Shown in pieces: positions 1 through 7,567 of a DNA stretch of 10,612 nt. The DNA is taken from positions 1-10,612 of the forward strand of contig JAURGS010000068.1 in the NCBI GenBank assembly GCA_030833685.1, in the 5' to 3' direction. Within the stretch, counting starts at the first letter, position 1. Every line of letters begins with the position of its first letter. Below the pieces are notes generated by a model. It had not been told where the DNA came from, ran no database searches, and worked only from the letters and a program-made list of their open reading frames with translations. A program made the translations under genes and the position numbers. Source of the DNA: Rhodoferax sp. (GTDB lineage: Bacteria > Pseudomonadota > Gammaproteobacteria > Burkholderiales > Burkholderiaceae_C).

Positions 1-491
1 GTGTAGCCGATCAGGTTGGGTCGTCCTCGCATCCACGAAATGCTGCCCATGTTAATGATCGACCCGGGAAGTCCAGCGTTTTTGAGCTGGCGCGCGACCG
101 CTTGTGTGGCAAATACCTGGTGCTTGAGGTTGACCGCCAGACAGTTGTCCCAGTACTGCGGCGTGAGTTCCTCGAGCGAATGCCGATCGTCGCGCCCGGC
201 GTTGTTAACAAGTACCTGGATGGGCCCCCGCTGCTGGGCTACGCGTGTCAGCATGGCCTGCAGAGCCTCGATGTCGCGTACGTCGCAGGCCTCGTAAACA
301 GGCGCGGCAAAACCTTGAGCAACCAGCTCTTTCACAAGCGCGTCACCACCTTCGGGTTTGGTGCCACAAAACGCAACGCGACTGTGTTGTGCGGCGAATG
401 CGCGGACCACCTCGGCACCAATGCCAGATGACCCGCCAGAGATAAAAACCACGCGGTCACGCAAGCTGGGGTAAACGGTGTAAGAACTCAT
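1..491 (-). CDS. SDR-family NAD(P)-dependent oxidoreductase (3' end cut by window)
   Basis: Short-chain dehydrogenase/reductase, last visible gene of the operon. The 163 visible residues show a classical SDR fold. The nucleotide-binding glycine motif is at residues 18-25 (SGGSSGIG, with Ser where Thr is usual). NNAG is at 96-99 and the structural Asn at 121 (AVNL). The catalytic pair is Ser150 and Tyr163, spaced S-x12-Y; the window ends just after this Tyr, so the following Lys is not seen. About 90-100 residues are missing compared with a typical 250-aa SDR. The ATG at 489-491 is the only good start: an ATG further upstream soon meets a stop. The ribosome site is weak and the gap to the epimerase gene is 20 bp, so translation may depend on the upstream genes. 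Context suggests a sugar 1-dehydrogenase or a 2-keto-3-deoxy sugar acid dehydrogenase; the sequence does not decide between them. Confidence 0.9.
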   Translation of the reverse strand, partial: MSSYTVYPSLRDRVVFISGGSSGIGAEVVRAFAAQHSRVAFCGTKPEGGDALVKELVAQGFAAPVYEACDVRDIEALQAMLTRVAQQRGPIQVLVNNAGRDDRHSLEELTPQYWDNCLAVNLKHQVFATQAVARQLKNAGLPGSIINMGSISWMRGRPNLIGY

Positions 492-511
492 AGGCTTTGA
501 TCGTGCATGGG

Positions 512-1369
512 TTAATGGGCGCGAATTTGAAAGCGGGCCTGCATGCGCTCTCCCGCAGCCAGGGTGCGCAGCCCCAGAGCGCCTGCATCTACGCCTAACG
601 CGGGCGCCAGCTGCAGGGCATTATTCACGTGGCTGACCGGTTCAAGCGCAATAAAGTCCAACTCAGGCCGGGTAAAAACCACCAGGCGATCAAGCGCTTC
701 GCATGTCAACGCAATATGCAGGGCCTCTGACTCCAGCACAACGCTATGTCGCCACCCCTCGTGGCAGTTGTCAATATCGAGTTGCTCGCAAGCACCAGCA
801 AAGCCCGCGCAGGGCTCCAATGTCGTGGGCAGCTTCGCCGCGTTCATCGCCCAGCGGCCTGTCGCCGCAAATGACAACTGGCATGAGGGGGGCTTGTTGA
901 AATAGGGATGCCATCCGATGCCAACCGGCGCGGGCACAGGTGCCTGTGACACCAGTTCAAGCTCTAGGCTAAAGCCTTCTGGGCCAAGTGTGATGTGTTG
1001 CGTGGCGTTGAAAGCAAATGGCCAGCTCGCATCGGCAACGTGCTGGTAGGAGAGCGTGGCGCTGGTTGAGCCATGCGCACCGATAGACCAGGCGCGCTGC
1101 CAGCCAACGCCATGAATAGCGTGAGGCTCTGGCGCAAAGTTAGGGGCCAGCGCGTAATGCTGCCCTGCCCATGTCATGTGAGCCTGACCGATTCGGTTGG
1201 AGTAAGGCACCATTACAAATCCGGCGCTGTTGCGCACGCTCTGCACGGCACCCTCAGAGACCGAGCGCAAAACGGCTTGGTCTTGAAACCACAGACCACT
1301 GATGCAGCCGCCCAGGTCGGGGCGAAGATGCAGCTTCCAACCGTTGGCGCACAGCGTAAGAGCGCCCAC
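512..1369 (-). CDS. Aldose 1-epimerase family protein (GalM-like mutarotase)
   Basis: Probably interconverts the alpha and beta anomers of the imported sugar in the cytoplasm, feeding the dehydrogenase that follows. At 285 aa it is shorter than classical GalM (about 340 aa) and closer to the compact GalM-like proteins common beside sugar-oxidation genes. Family landmarks in order: NRIG at 58-61 (the sugar-binding Arg region), HAIHG at 83-87 with two candidate active-site His, GWHPYF at 152-157 with the second conserved His at 154, and EPVSHVNNA from 242 with Glu243 as the likely catalytic base. It starts with GTG at 1367-1369, directly after the TGA of the Gfo/Idh gene, with AAAAGGG (1376-1382) six bases upstream. 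That arrangement implies translational coupling. The family call is firm; the sugar is unknown. Confidence 0.9.
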   Translation of the reverse strand: MGALTLCANGWKLHLRPDLGGCISGLWFQDQAVLRSVSEGAVQSVRNSAGFVMVPYSNRIGQAHMTWAGQHYALAPNFAPEPHAIHGVGWQRAWSIGAHGSTSATLSYQHVADASWPFAFNATQHITLGPEGFSLELELVSQAPVPAPVGIGWHPYFNKPPSCQLSFAATGRWAMNAAKLPTTLEPCAGFAGACEQLDIDNCHEGWRHSVVLESEALHIALTCEALDRLVVFTRPELDFIALEPVSHVNNALQLAPALGVDAGALGLRTLAAGERMQARFQIRAH

Positions 1370-2482
1370 TCAAAGCCCTTTTGGCAGGAATGTGGACATG
1401 GAAACCGCCTGCCCTGTGGCGATGCTCTGATGCGCAGCCAGGCCAGTGGCGACACTGCGAAGCCCTTCTTCTAGGCCAATTTCTGCAGGCCCGCCTGAGC
1501 GCAGCGCCGCGGCAAAGCGTTGATGTTCGATGTAACTGGCACCAAAGTGCTGTCCCAGGTACTTGATATTGGTGTCACGCACCTGCCGCACGGCTACGCC
1601 CTTGCCGGTGCCGGAGGGCTGGCCCCATACTTCGCGGCGTCCCCAATCTTCCCGCCGCCCAAAGCGCAAGACGCCTGAGGGCAGTAGCGACTCCAGTTTG
1701 CCCTCGTCTCCGACGATGGTGATGTGCTCGTTGTCCAGTGAGTTCTCAGCAAACATGCACAAGTCAAGATGAGCGCGCGCGCCACTGGGATAGTCCACGA
1801 TTACAAAGGCGTTATCCAATATGTCGGGTACCTTGCCGTCGTAGCGCTCGTCCAGATGATTGACATCCTGGTGGCCCGATGCATAAACCCTAGTCGGGCG
1901 TTCTTGCAGGATATGGTCCATCAGGTTGAAGTAGTGGCAACACTTTTCAACCAAGGTGCCGCCAGTGTTGGCGCTAAAGCGGTTCCAGTCGCCAACTTTG
2001 GGATAAAAAGGCTCGCGATGTTCACGAATGGCGACTTGAATCACCCGGCCCACGGCTTTGGCGTGTGTCAGGCGAATCATTTCCGCCACAGGCGGCATGT
2101 AACGGTATTCCTGTGCAACCCAAGTCAGTGCCTGGCGGCCTCGAGCTAGCGCCAACAGCGCCAAACCGTCTTCGAGCCGGGTCACCAAAGGCTTTTCCAC
2201 CAGGATATGCAGCTTGGATTTAAGCGCGTCGCGCAGGATGGCGGCGTGGGTGAAGTTGGGGCTGGCAATGGCCACAGCGTCGCAAAGACCGCTGTTGATC
2301 AAGGCCTCGTGAGAGCTGAACGTTGTGGGGTTGAAGCGGCCTAGCGCCAGCGCAGCCTGCAGGCTTTCCGTGTGCGGGTCGGCCAGCGCCGTCACCTCGG
2401 CGCCACCGAGTGCAAACAGATTTTCAATATGTTCGCGGCCCATACTGCCGCAACCAATAATCCCCCATCGAATGGTTTTCAA
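1370..2482 (-). CDS. Gfo/Idh/MocA family oxidoreductase (probable sugar or polyol dehydrogenase)
   Basis: NAD(P)-dependent oxidoreductase of 370 aa, the usual length for the family. The N-terminal Rossmann domain begins with GCGSMG at 10-15. EKP at 96-98 carries the family's catalytic/cofactor Lys97. The C-terminal alpha/beta domain carries GGTLVEKCCHYF from 174, aligning with the family's D-x3-H catalytic pair, but with Glu179 in place of Asp and His183 conserved. Translation starts at TTG (2480-2482): AAGGAAGGGG lies eight bases upstream, no in-frame ATG lies between the preceding in-frame stop and this codon, and the Rossmann motif needs this N-terminus. It is separated from the permease gene by 91 bp and abuts the epimerase gene. 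L-arabinose and D-galactose 1-dehydrogenases of this superfamily act in non-phosphorylative sugar pathways, so sugar C1 oxidation is a reasonable role, but inositol-type or keto-sugar chemistry cannot be excluded. Confidence 0.9.
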   Translation of the reverse strand: MKTIRWGIIGCGSMGREHIENLFALGGAEVTALADPHTESLQAALALGRFNPTTFSSHEALINSGLCDAVAIASPNFTHAAILRDALKSKLHILVEKPLVTRLEDGLALLALARGRQALTWVAQEYRYMPPVAEMIRLTHAKAVGRVIQVAIREHREPFYPKVGDWNRFSANTGGTLVEKCCHYFNLMDHILQERPTRVYASGHQDVNHLDERYDGKVPDILDNAFVIVDYPSGARAHLDLCMFAENSLDNEHITIVGDEGKLESLLPSGVLRFGRREDWGRREVWGQPSGTGKGVAVRQVRDTNIKYLGQHFGASYIEHQRFAAALRSGGPAEIGLEEGLRSVATGLAAHQSIATGQAVSMSTFLPKGL

Positions 2483-2490
2483 GGCAACTG

Positions 2491-2500
2491 CCCCTTCCTT
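2491..2500 (-). promoter_or_regulatory. Ribosome binding site that fixes a TTG start
   Basis: On the minus strand AAGGAAGGGG lies eight bases before the TTG at 2480-2482. An in-frame TGA lies a few codons further upstream with no ATG between, so this site supports TTG initiation of the Gfo/Idh gene. Confidence 0.7.
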
Positions 2501-2573
2501 AAAAAATCAAAGTGCATAAGGTGTAGCCGGCGACATCTTGGCACAAGGCTGCTTGGGCAGTGCCGACAGCGAC

Positions 2574-3419
2574 TCAGCCCTTGAGGCCACCTTGTGTTAG
2601 ACCGCCCACGACTCTTTCTTGAAAGACGGCAATCAAGACGGCGATGGGCACAATGGCAACGACCAATGCCGCTGAGATCACTGGCCACGGGAACACAAAT
2701 TCGGTCTGGTAAAGGGTGATTCCTACGGGCAAGGTACGCATGGTTGGGCTGGAGTTCAATGACAGCGCCAACAGGAATTCGTCCCAGGCATTCACAAAAC
2801 TCAAAATGCCGGCGGTGAACACCCCTGGCGCTGACAGTGGCACCACCACCCGCCACAACGCGCCTAGCCGCGTGCAGCCGTCAATCATGGCGGCATTTTC
2901 AAGGTCGCGCGGAATGCTCTGGAAAAAGCTCACCAAAACCAGCGTGCACACAGGCAGGCTCAGCACCGTGTAAGGCAAGACCAACGCGAGGTAGGTGTTG
3001 AGCAGACCCAAGGCGCGCATGGTCTCGAAAATCGGCACCAGAAGCGTGATCAAGGGGAACATACTTGAGGCGACGATGGCGGTCAGTATCCACTGACGAG
3101 ACTTCAGGTTCAGCCGAGCGATAGCGTAGGCTGCAAGTGACGAAACCAAGAGCGTCACCACCGTTGAGAGACCGGCCACCGCCACCGAGTTCAGAATAAA
3201 CCGCCACAACGGTTGGTCGGTGAACGCAAACACGTAGTTGTCTAAGGTCGGATTGCGCGGCCAATAGGAAATCGGGCGAGTAACCAGCTCGGCCTCGGTT
3301 TTCAGTGAGGTGAGCAAAATCCAAACGGCGGGGAAGAAACCATTGATCACCACCAGCGCGCCCGCCACCCAGCGCAGTCGCGGGCCGCTCCAAAAGTCTT
3401 GAGCGCCGTGGTGACTCAT
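2574..3419 (-). CDS. CUT1 sugar ABC transporter permease, MalG type
   Basis: Second inner-membrane subunit (281 aa) of a carbohydrate importer. Hydrophobic segments lie near residues 16-38, 74-102, 108-132, 141-166, 196-220 and 245-266, giving the six helices expected of MalG-like proteins. The cytoplasmic EAA loop that docks on the ATPase is at 174-199 and reads as E-N-A-A-M-I-D-G followed eventually by VVVPLSAPG. The conserved stretch NAWDEF (210-215) in helix 5 is typical of MalG-type permeases. The start ATG overlaps the stop of the partner permease by four bases (ATGA, 3416-3419), a sign of coupled translation and equal subunit supply. Substrate specificity lies mainly in the binding protein and cannot be read here. 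Confidence 0.95.
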   Translation of the reverse strand: MSHHGAQDFWSGPRLRWVAGALVVINGFFPAVWILLTSLKTEAELVTRPISYWPRNPTLDNYVFAFTDQPLWRFILNSVAVAGLSTVVTLLVSSLAAYAIARLNLKSRQWILTAIVASSMFPLITLLVPIFETMRALGLLNTYLALVLPYTVLSLPVCTLVLVSFFQSIPRDLENAAMIDGCTRLGALWRVVVPLSAPGVFTAGILSFVNAWDEFLLALSLNSSPTMRTLPVGITLYQTEFVFPWPVISAALVVAIVPIAVLIAVFQERVVGGLTQGGLKG

Positions 3420-4300
3420 GCGCTTTTAGAGATGCGACGCAGGTAAATCGCCGTCACGATCAGAGACAGAACAAACATGAATACGGCCAGTGTCGAGCTG
3501 TAGCCGATGTCACCGTATTCGATCGAATTCTTGTGGATCAGCATGGCCAGTGTTTCGGTGGCATTGCCGGGCCCGCCGCGGGTCATGGTGTAGGGAATAT
3601 CAAAGGTCTGTAGCGCAGTGATGGTTCTGAAGATCAAGGCCACGACGATAGAGGGCATCAGCATAGGCAGCGTGATCTCACGAAATTGCTGCCAGCGCGA
3701 GGCGCCGTCGACTTCTGCCGCTTCATACAGCGAGGCTGGAATCATCTGCAGCCCGGCGAGAAGAATGAGTGCCATGAAAGAACTGCTTTTCCAGATGATG
3801 GAAATACAGATCGCTGTCATCGCCCAGTTGGGCCGCAGCAGCCACATGGTTTGTGGCCCGCCAAAGCGCATGATCACATCGTTAACGAAGCCATATTCGG
3901 TATGAAAAAACCACGCAAAAATCAAGCCGGCAAATGCCAGTGGCAAAGCCCATGGCAAGAGCAACGCCAGGCGCACAGGCCAGCGGCGCTTGAACGGAAG
4001 ATTGGCCAGCATCGCCAGTCCCAGGCCGACCACCAGCGCGCCTGGCACAGTCACGACGGTGATGATGACGGTGTTGAGCGTAGCGTTCCAGAAGTCGAGG
4101 TCCTGCAAAACCAACAGGTAGTTCTCTACCCCGACCCATTTCGCCTGCCCACCGCCTTGCAAGCGCAGATCGAAAAAGCTGTTACCGATCAGTTTGCCGA
4201 TCGGGTACACCACGATGAGTGCCAGCAGCAAAAACGCTGGTGCAAGCAACAGCGCGCCCAACACCTTGTCGGAGGGGTCGCGCAGTTGTTGCAGTTTCAT
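3416..4300 (-). CDS. CUT1 sugar ABC transporter permease, MalF/UgpA type
   Basis: First inner-membrane subunit (294 aa), pairing with the MalG-type permease. Hydrophobic segments are near 14-36, 75-100, 110-133, 160-185, 213-232 and 268-288. The EAA motif runs from Glu193 to Pro212 (EAAEVDGASRWQQF and then ITLP). The conserved TRGGPGNATETLA at 240-252 is a strong mark of MalF/UgpA-type proteins. It lacks the extra N-terminal helices of E. coli MalF and so resembles the compact UgpA/LacF form. It begins 26 bp after the binding-protein gene, with only a weak purine-rich site ahead of the ATG. Confidence 0.95.
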   Translation of the reverse strand: MKLQQLRDPSDKVLGALLLAPAFLLLALIVVYPIGKLIGNSFFDLRLQGGGQAKWVGVENYLLVLQDLDFWNATLNTVIITVVTVPGALVVGLGLAMLANLPFKRRWPVRLALLLPWALPLAFAGLIFAWFFHTEYGFVNDVIMRFGGPQTMWLLRPNWAMTAICISIIWKSSSFMALILLAGLQMIPASLYEAAEVDGASRWQQFREITLPMLMPSIVVALIFRTITALQTFDIPYTMTRGGPGNATETLAMLIHKNSIEYGDIGYSSTLAVFMFVLSLIVTAIYLRRISKSA

Positions 4301-4326
4301 GGGTACCGTCTCGGCATGCCTGCGGC

Positions 4327-5589
4327 TTAGCGCATCACGCGGCGCAGGCGGCTTTCGATCTCATCAACACCGGCTGCAGCTGTTTTGGTGCGGGCCAAGA
4401 CGGCGCTGGTAGTGGTGCGGATCACATCGCTAACTTCACCGTAGCGTTCGCTCTTCGGACGGCTCTGGCCTGCTACGACAACCGCCGCAGCATCTTTAAA
4501 CCAGGGCACCGCCTTCACCACGTCCGCATCGGTGTAGGTGCCAGGGTACACGGGCATCAGAGAGCCTTTGACCGCCAGGAATTTGGCGGACTCTGGGCTG
4601 CTCAGGAAGCGCACCAGTTTGGCTGCCTCTTGCTTGCTTTTGCTGAATGCGCTGACCGCCCACTGCCAACCACCAATGCAGGTAGCGCTCTTGCCACCCG
4701 CCATCGCGGGCAGCGGCATGACGCCCACCTTGCCTTGAACAGTGGAGTCTTTGTCGCCCTGGAAACGGTCCCAGGCAAAGCCCCAATTGATCGCAAAAAT
4801 CACCTGGCCAGCTTTGAACTCGTTGACGGTGTCACCGGTCTTGACTTCAGCGATGTTTTTCTTCATCACGCCTTGGTCAACCAGATTCAGCCACGCGTTG
4901 AGGCCTTTGACAGCCGCGCCTTTGTCTAGCGTCATCTTGCCCGAGGCGTCATTAAAAGCTTTGCCCTGGCTCCAGTAAGGTAACAAGAACGTGCAAACAG
5001 CGCCTTCAATGGGAGCGCCCTGGATCGACAGGCCCTGAAGATCAGCCTTGCCCTCACCGGCGGTGATTTTTTTGGAGGCTGCAGCCAGCTCATCCCAGGT
5101 TTTGGGCTCTGCAATACCGTACTTGGTGAGCAGGTCTTTTCGGTAGTACATGAACATGCTGTCAGCAAAGGCGGGCATAGCCGCGACCTTGCCGTCGACC
5201 ACGTTCGCGCTGGCGTAAACCGGCAGGTAGGGCTTCATGACGTTAGCGGCCGAACCCAGGTAGCCATCGAGCGGTTCAATCCATCCCGAGCTGAAATACT
5301 GTGCGGGGTTGACCACGTCGATCATGAAGATATCGATAGCAGAGTCCTTGGCGTTGAGCACTGTGGACAGGTATTGACGCTGCAGCTCGCTGGTTGCGCC
5401 GCCTGTTTCAATGTCGATCTTCACACCCGGATTGGCGCTTTGGTATTGATCGAACAGCTGACGCATCAGGTCTGGGCGTTGGTTTTGACCACCCGAGAAC
5501 ACGCGCAGCGTTGTTTGCTGTGCCTGCGCCAAGCCGGTCAACATGGTGGCGGCCATCGCGATGGCCATAAGGTTACGTCGTTTCATCAT
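4327..5589 (-). CDS. Extracellular sugar-binding protein of the CUT1 ABC transporter
   Basis: Periplasmic solute-binding protein (420 aa, or 419 from the second ATG), family 1. A Sec signal peptide is clear: basic MKRR, a hydrophobic core, and AQA at 21-23 followed by QQTTLRV, the probable mature start. There is no lipobox Cys, so a soluble periplasmic protein is expected. The mature part has the usual family-1 features, including an SGG-x-NQRPDL start, a DIFMIDVV segment near 85-92, and an INWGFAWDRF stretch typical of the ligand-cleft region. Two ATG codons stand in tandem (5587-5589 and 5584-5586). AAGGAG at 5593-5598 is three bases from the first and six from the second, so the second is the better start. 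It follows the ATPase gene after a 102-bp gap. It should decide what the transporter carries, but the ligand cannot be named. Confidence 0.95.
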   Translation of the reverse strand: MMKRRNLMAIAMAATMLTGLAQAQQTTLRVFSGGQNQRPDLMRQLFDQYQSANPGVKIDIETGGATSELQRQYLSTVLNAKDSAIDIFMIDVVNPAQYFSSGWIEPLDGYLGSAANVMKPYLPVYASANVVDGKVAAMPAFADSMFMYYRKDLLTKYGIAEPKTWDELAAASKKITAGEGKADLQGLSIQGAPIEGAVCTFLLPYWSQGKAFNDASGKMTLDKGAAVKGLNAWLNLVDQGVMKKNIAEVKTGDTVNEFKAGQVIFAINWGFAWDRFQGDKDSTVQGKVGVMPLPAMAGGKSATCIGGWQWAVSAFSKSKQEAAKLVRFLSSPESAKFLAVKGSLMPVYPGTYTDADVVKAVPWFKDAAAVVVAGQSRPKSERYGEVSDVIRTTTSAVLARTKTAAAGVDEIESRLRRVMR

Positions 5590-5691
5590 GCTCTCCTTTA
5601 CTGGGTTTTAAAACGCGTCTGGCGACACGGCTTTCGGTACCCTGACCAGCGTTGGCGGCCGGGAACTGAAACGGGGTACGGCTGTTGCGCG
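5590..5691 (-). other. 102-bp intra-operon spacer before the binding-protein gene
   Basis: This is the largest gap inside the operon. On the minus strand it holds GTACCC and, about 30 bases on, GGGTAC, which could pair as a six-base stem with a long loop. Near the binding-protein gene it also holds a 10-bp palindrome, GTTTTAAAAC (5605-5614). There is no clear terminator (no GC-rich stem followed by a T run) and no convincing sigma-70 promoter. It may serve as an mRNA processing or stability element that raises binding-protein yield; this is inference only. Confidence 0.3.
5593..5598 (-). promoter_or_regulatory. Ribosome binding site favouring the second of two tandem ATGs
   Basis: AAGGAG on the minus strand is the strongest Shine-Dalgarno sequence I noted in the operon. 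It sits three bases before ATG 5587-5589 and six before ATG 5584-5586, so initiation at the second is more likely. A strong site suits a binding protein that must outnumber the membrane subunits. Confidence 0.65.
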
Positions 5692-6762
5692 TCATAGTGC
5701 AACACCCGTGCTGGGATGAAAGAGATGCAACTGCTCGGGGTTGACATGCAGTTGAGTGCGCGCGCCCATGGCGAGCGAAAAGTCAGCCGCGCAGCGTGCA
5801 ATCAGCTCCGCATCGCCAACCTGAAACGTCACCAGTGTCTCTGCGCCGAGCGGCTCGGTCAGCACAACCATTGCGTCCAAAGTCGTGCTTTGCGCGGTCG
5901 GCTGCAGGCTAAGGCTTTCCGGTCGAACACCGAGCGTCATCTTGGATTCAAGCAAGGCGTGCTCGCGCAAGTGAGGCGGCAGGCCAAGCTGACAATTTCC
6001 CAAGTGAGCAGCCCCTGCTTCGATGCGACAAGGCACCAAATTCATGGGGGGTGAACCCGTGAATCCGGCGACAAACACGGCGGCGGGCCGGTTGTAAATC
6101 TCATGCGGTGCGGCGTACTGCATCTTGTGCCCAGCACTGAGCACAGCGATTCGGTCGGCCAAGGTCATGGCCTCGACCTGGTCATGGGTCACGTAAATAA
6201 TGGTCGCACCCAGCCGCTGGTGCAGTTTTTTGATTTCAGTTCGCATCTCATTGCGCAACTGTGCATCCAGGTTGGACAAAGGCTCATCAAATAAAAACAC
6301 CTTGGGTTGGCGAACAATCGCCCGCCCAATGGCTACTCGTTGACGCTGACCACCGGAGAGCTCAGCGGGTTTGCGCTCAAGCATGTGATCAATGCGCAAA
6401 AGGCGAGCCGCGTCCATAACGCGACGGTCGATTTCGGCGGCGGGCGTTTTGCGCAGGCGCAGGCCAAAGGCCATGTTTTCGTATAGCGTCTTGTGTGGAT
6501 ACAGGGCGTAGTCCTGGAACACCATGGCAATGTCGCGGTTGCGGGGCGGCTCATCATTGACCCGCTTCCCATCGATCAGGATGTCGCCGCCAGTGGTGCT
6601 TTCAAGCCCTGCAATCATTCGCAGCAGTGTGGATTTGCCACAGCCCGATGGGCCGACGAAGACGACGAGCTCACCTTCGCGGACCGTCAAGTCGATGCCA
6701 TGGATGACGGTGGTTTTTCCGTCATACGACTTGGTGACGCTGCGAAGTTCGACAGTAGCCAT
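5692..6762 (-). CDS. Sugar ABC transporter ATP-binding protein, MalK/UgpC type
   Basis: Energises the CUT1 importer from the cytoplasmic face. It has 356 aa, normal for MalK/UgpC proteins. Walker A is GPSGCGKST at 37-45, the Q-loop Gln83 lies in VFQDYALYPH, the signature LSGGQ is at 135-139, Walker B VFLFDEP at 155-161, the D-loop SNLD at 163-166, and the switch His193 in VTHDQVEAMT. The C-terminal third is a TOBE/MOP-type regulatory domain, with LGVRPE marking its usual start. All catalytic residues are present. The ATG overlaps the aldolase stop by one base (TGATG), with AAGGG (6768-6772) five bases upstream, so transport is translationally tied to catabolism. A dedicated ATPase in the operon means the transporter need not borrow a shared one. 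Confidence 0.96.
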   Translation of the reverse strand: MATVELRSVTKSYDGKTTVIHGIDLTVREGELVVFVGPSGCGKSTLLRMIAGLESTTGGDILIDGKRVNDEPPRNRDIAMVFQDYALYPHKTLYENMAFGLRLRKTPAAEIDRRVMDAARLLRIDHMLERKPAELSGGQRQRVAIGRAIVRQPKVFLFDEPLSNLDAQLRNEMRTEIKKLHQRLGATIIYVTHDQVEAMTLADRIAVLSAGHKMQYAAPHEIYNRPAAVFVAGFTGSPPMNLVPCRIEAGAAHLGNCQLGLPPHLREHALLESKMTLGVRPESLSLQPTAQSTTLDAMVVLTEPLGAETLVTFQVGDAELIARCAADFSLAMGARTQLHVNPEQLHLFHPSTGVAL

Positions 6763-7565
6763 CAGTACCCTTGAGGTTGCGAGGCTGGCTCAATAGCCTG
6801 GGCGCGCATGGCTGACAGTGTGGCGGCGCAATTGCGCATGAGCAGACCCAAGTCAGAGCCGCAAGCAATGAAATCAAAGCCCATTTTTCGGTAGGTGGCA
6901 ACGACTTCTGGCGTCCCACCCACCGTGCCGATGGGCTTGCCCGCTTGATGGCAGGCCGCAATGGCCTTGGCAATTTGGTCCATCACGGCAGGGTGAGTCA
7001 GTTCGCCCACATGGCCCATGGTGCCGCTCAGGTCACCAGGCCCGATGAACAAGGCGTCAACGCCGGGGGTAGATGCGATGGCCTGGGTCTGCTCGACCGC
7101 GGCTGTGGTTTCAATCTGAACAATCACGGCAACGTCGTCGTTGGCGGTTTTGAAATAGTTGGGCTTGGTGCCAAAGCGCGACGCGCGGCTCATTGCCGCC
7201 ATGCCGCGAATACCCACGGGCGGATACTTGGCAGCAGCCACAGCTTGCTGCGCCTCCTGCGCATTTTGGACAAACGGGAACAGCAGGGTTTGCGCGCCCG
7301 CGTCGAGCATGCGTTTGACCATCACGGCATCGTTCCAAGGAATGCGGGTAATGGGCACCATCGGCGTGCCGGCGCAAGCCTGCAACATGTGCACAGTGTT
7401 CATCAAGTCCAGCGGCGAGTGCTCCATATCGACCACGCCCCAGTCAAAACCTGCACAGCCGAGCGCCTCAATCACGACGGGACTTGCCGACATGATCCAG
7501 GTGCCAGCTGCGTAGCCGCCTGGAAGGTCTTTTCGTTTGATGAGTTGGAGAAAAGGGTTGCTCAT
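6762..7565 (-). CDS. HpcH/HpaI family aldolase, probable 2-keto-3-deoxy sugar acid aldolase
   Basis: Class II, metal-dependent pyruvate aldolase of 267 aa, the family's usual size. By family chemistry it would cleave a 2-keto-3-deoxy acid to pyruvate plus an aldehyde (glycolaldehyde, lactaldehyde or a triose, depending on the sugar). Residues matching the HpaI active site are all seen: His49 in DMEHSP (catalytic base), Arg74 in ITRIP (substrate carboxyl), and metal ligands Glu152 in VQIET and Asp178 in GPGDLS. The stretch GIRGMAAMSRASRFG from 118 resembles the sugar-acid branch (YfaU/2-keto-3-deoxy-L-rhamnonate aldolase) more than the aromatic branch. It starts two bases after the dehydratase stop with no good Shine-Dalgarno sequence, so coupling to the dehydratase is likely. 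The pairing with an IlvD/Edd dehydratase supports a 2-keto-3-deoxy aldonate as substrate. Confidence 0.92.
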   Translation of the reverse strand: MSNPFLQLIKRKDLPGGYAAGTWIMSASPVVIEALGCAGFDWGVVDMEHSPLDLMNTVHMLQACAGTPMVPITRIPWNDAVMVKRMLDAGAQTLLFPFVQNAQEAQQAVAAAKYPPVGIRGMAAMSRASRFGTKPNYFKTANDDVAVIVQIETTAAVEQTQAIASTPGVDALFIGPGDLSGTMGHVGELTHPAVMDQIAKAIAACHQAGKPIGTVGGTPEVVATYRKMGFDFIACGSDLGLLMRNCAATLSAMRAQAIEPASQPQGY

Positions 7566-7567
7566 GG

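Noticed and set aside
1967..1978. GTTGGCGCTAAA, a 10-of-12 match to the operator palindrome
   Set aside because: It lies deep inside the Gfo/Idh gene, its symmetry is broken at both mismatches, and the bases encode a conserved-looking FSANTGG stretch. Coincidence is the simpler reading.
2483..2573. Possible terminator between the MalG-type permease and the Gfo/Idh gene
   Set aside because: GGCAC and GTGCC could pair with a 15-base loop and a T run occurs further on, but the run is about 40 bases from the stem, so this is not an intrinsic terminator. Read-through is likely.
3686..4330. 214-codon plus-strand open frame opposite the MalF-type permease
   Set aside because: Its translation is Gln/His/Arg-rich, low in hydrophobic order and resembles no family I know. 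The minus strand carries a clear permease.
4219..4929. 236-codon plus-strand open frame opposite the binding-protein gene
   Set aside because: It lies antisense to the end of a well-supported binding-protein gene, its translation has no recognisable domain, and the composition is what a high-GC coding strand gives in its antisense frames.
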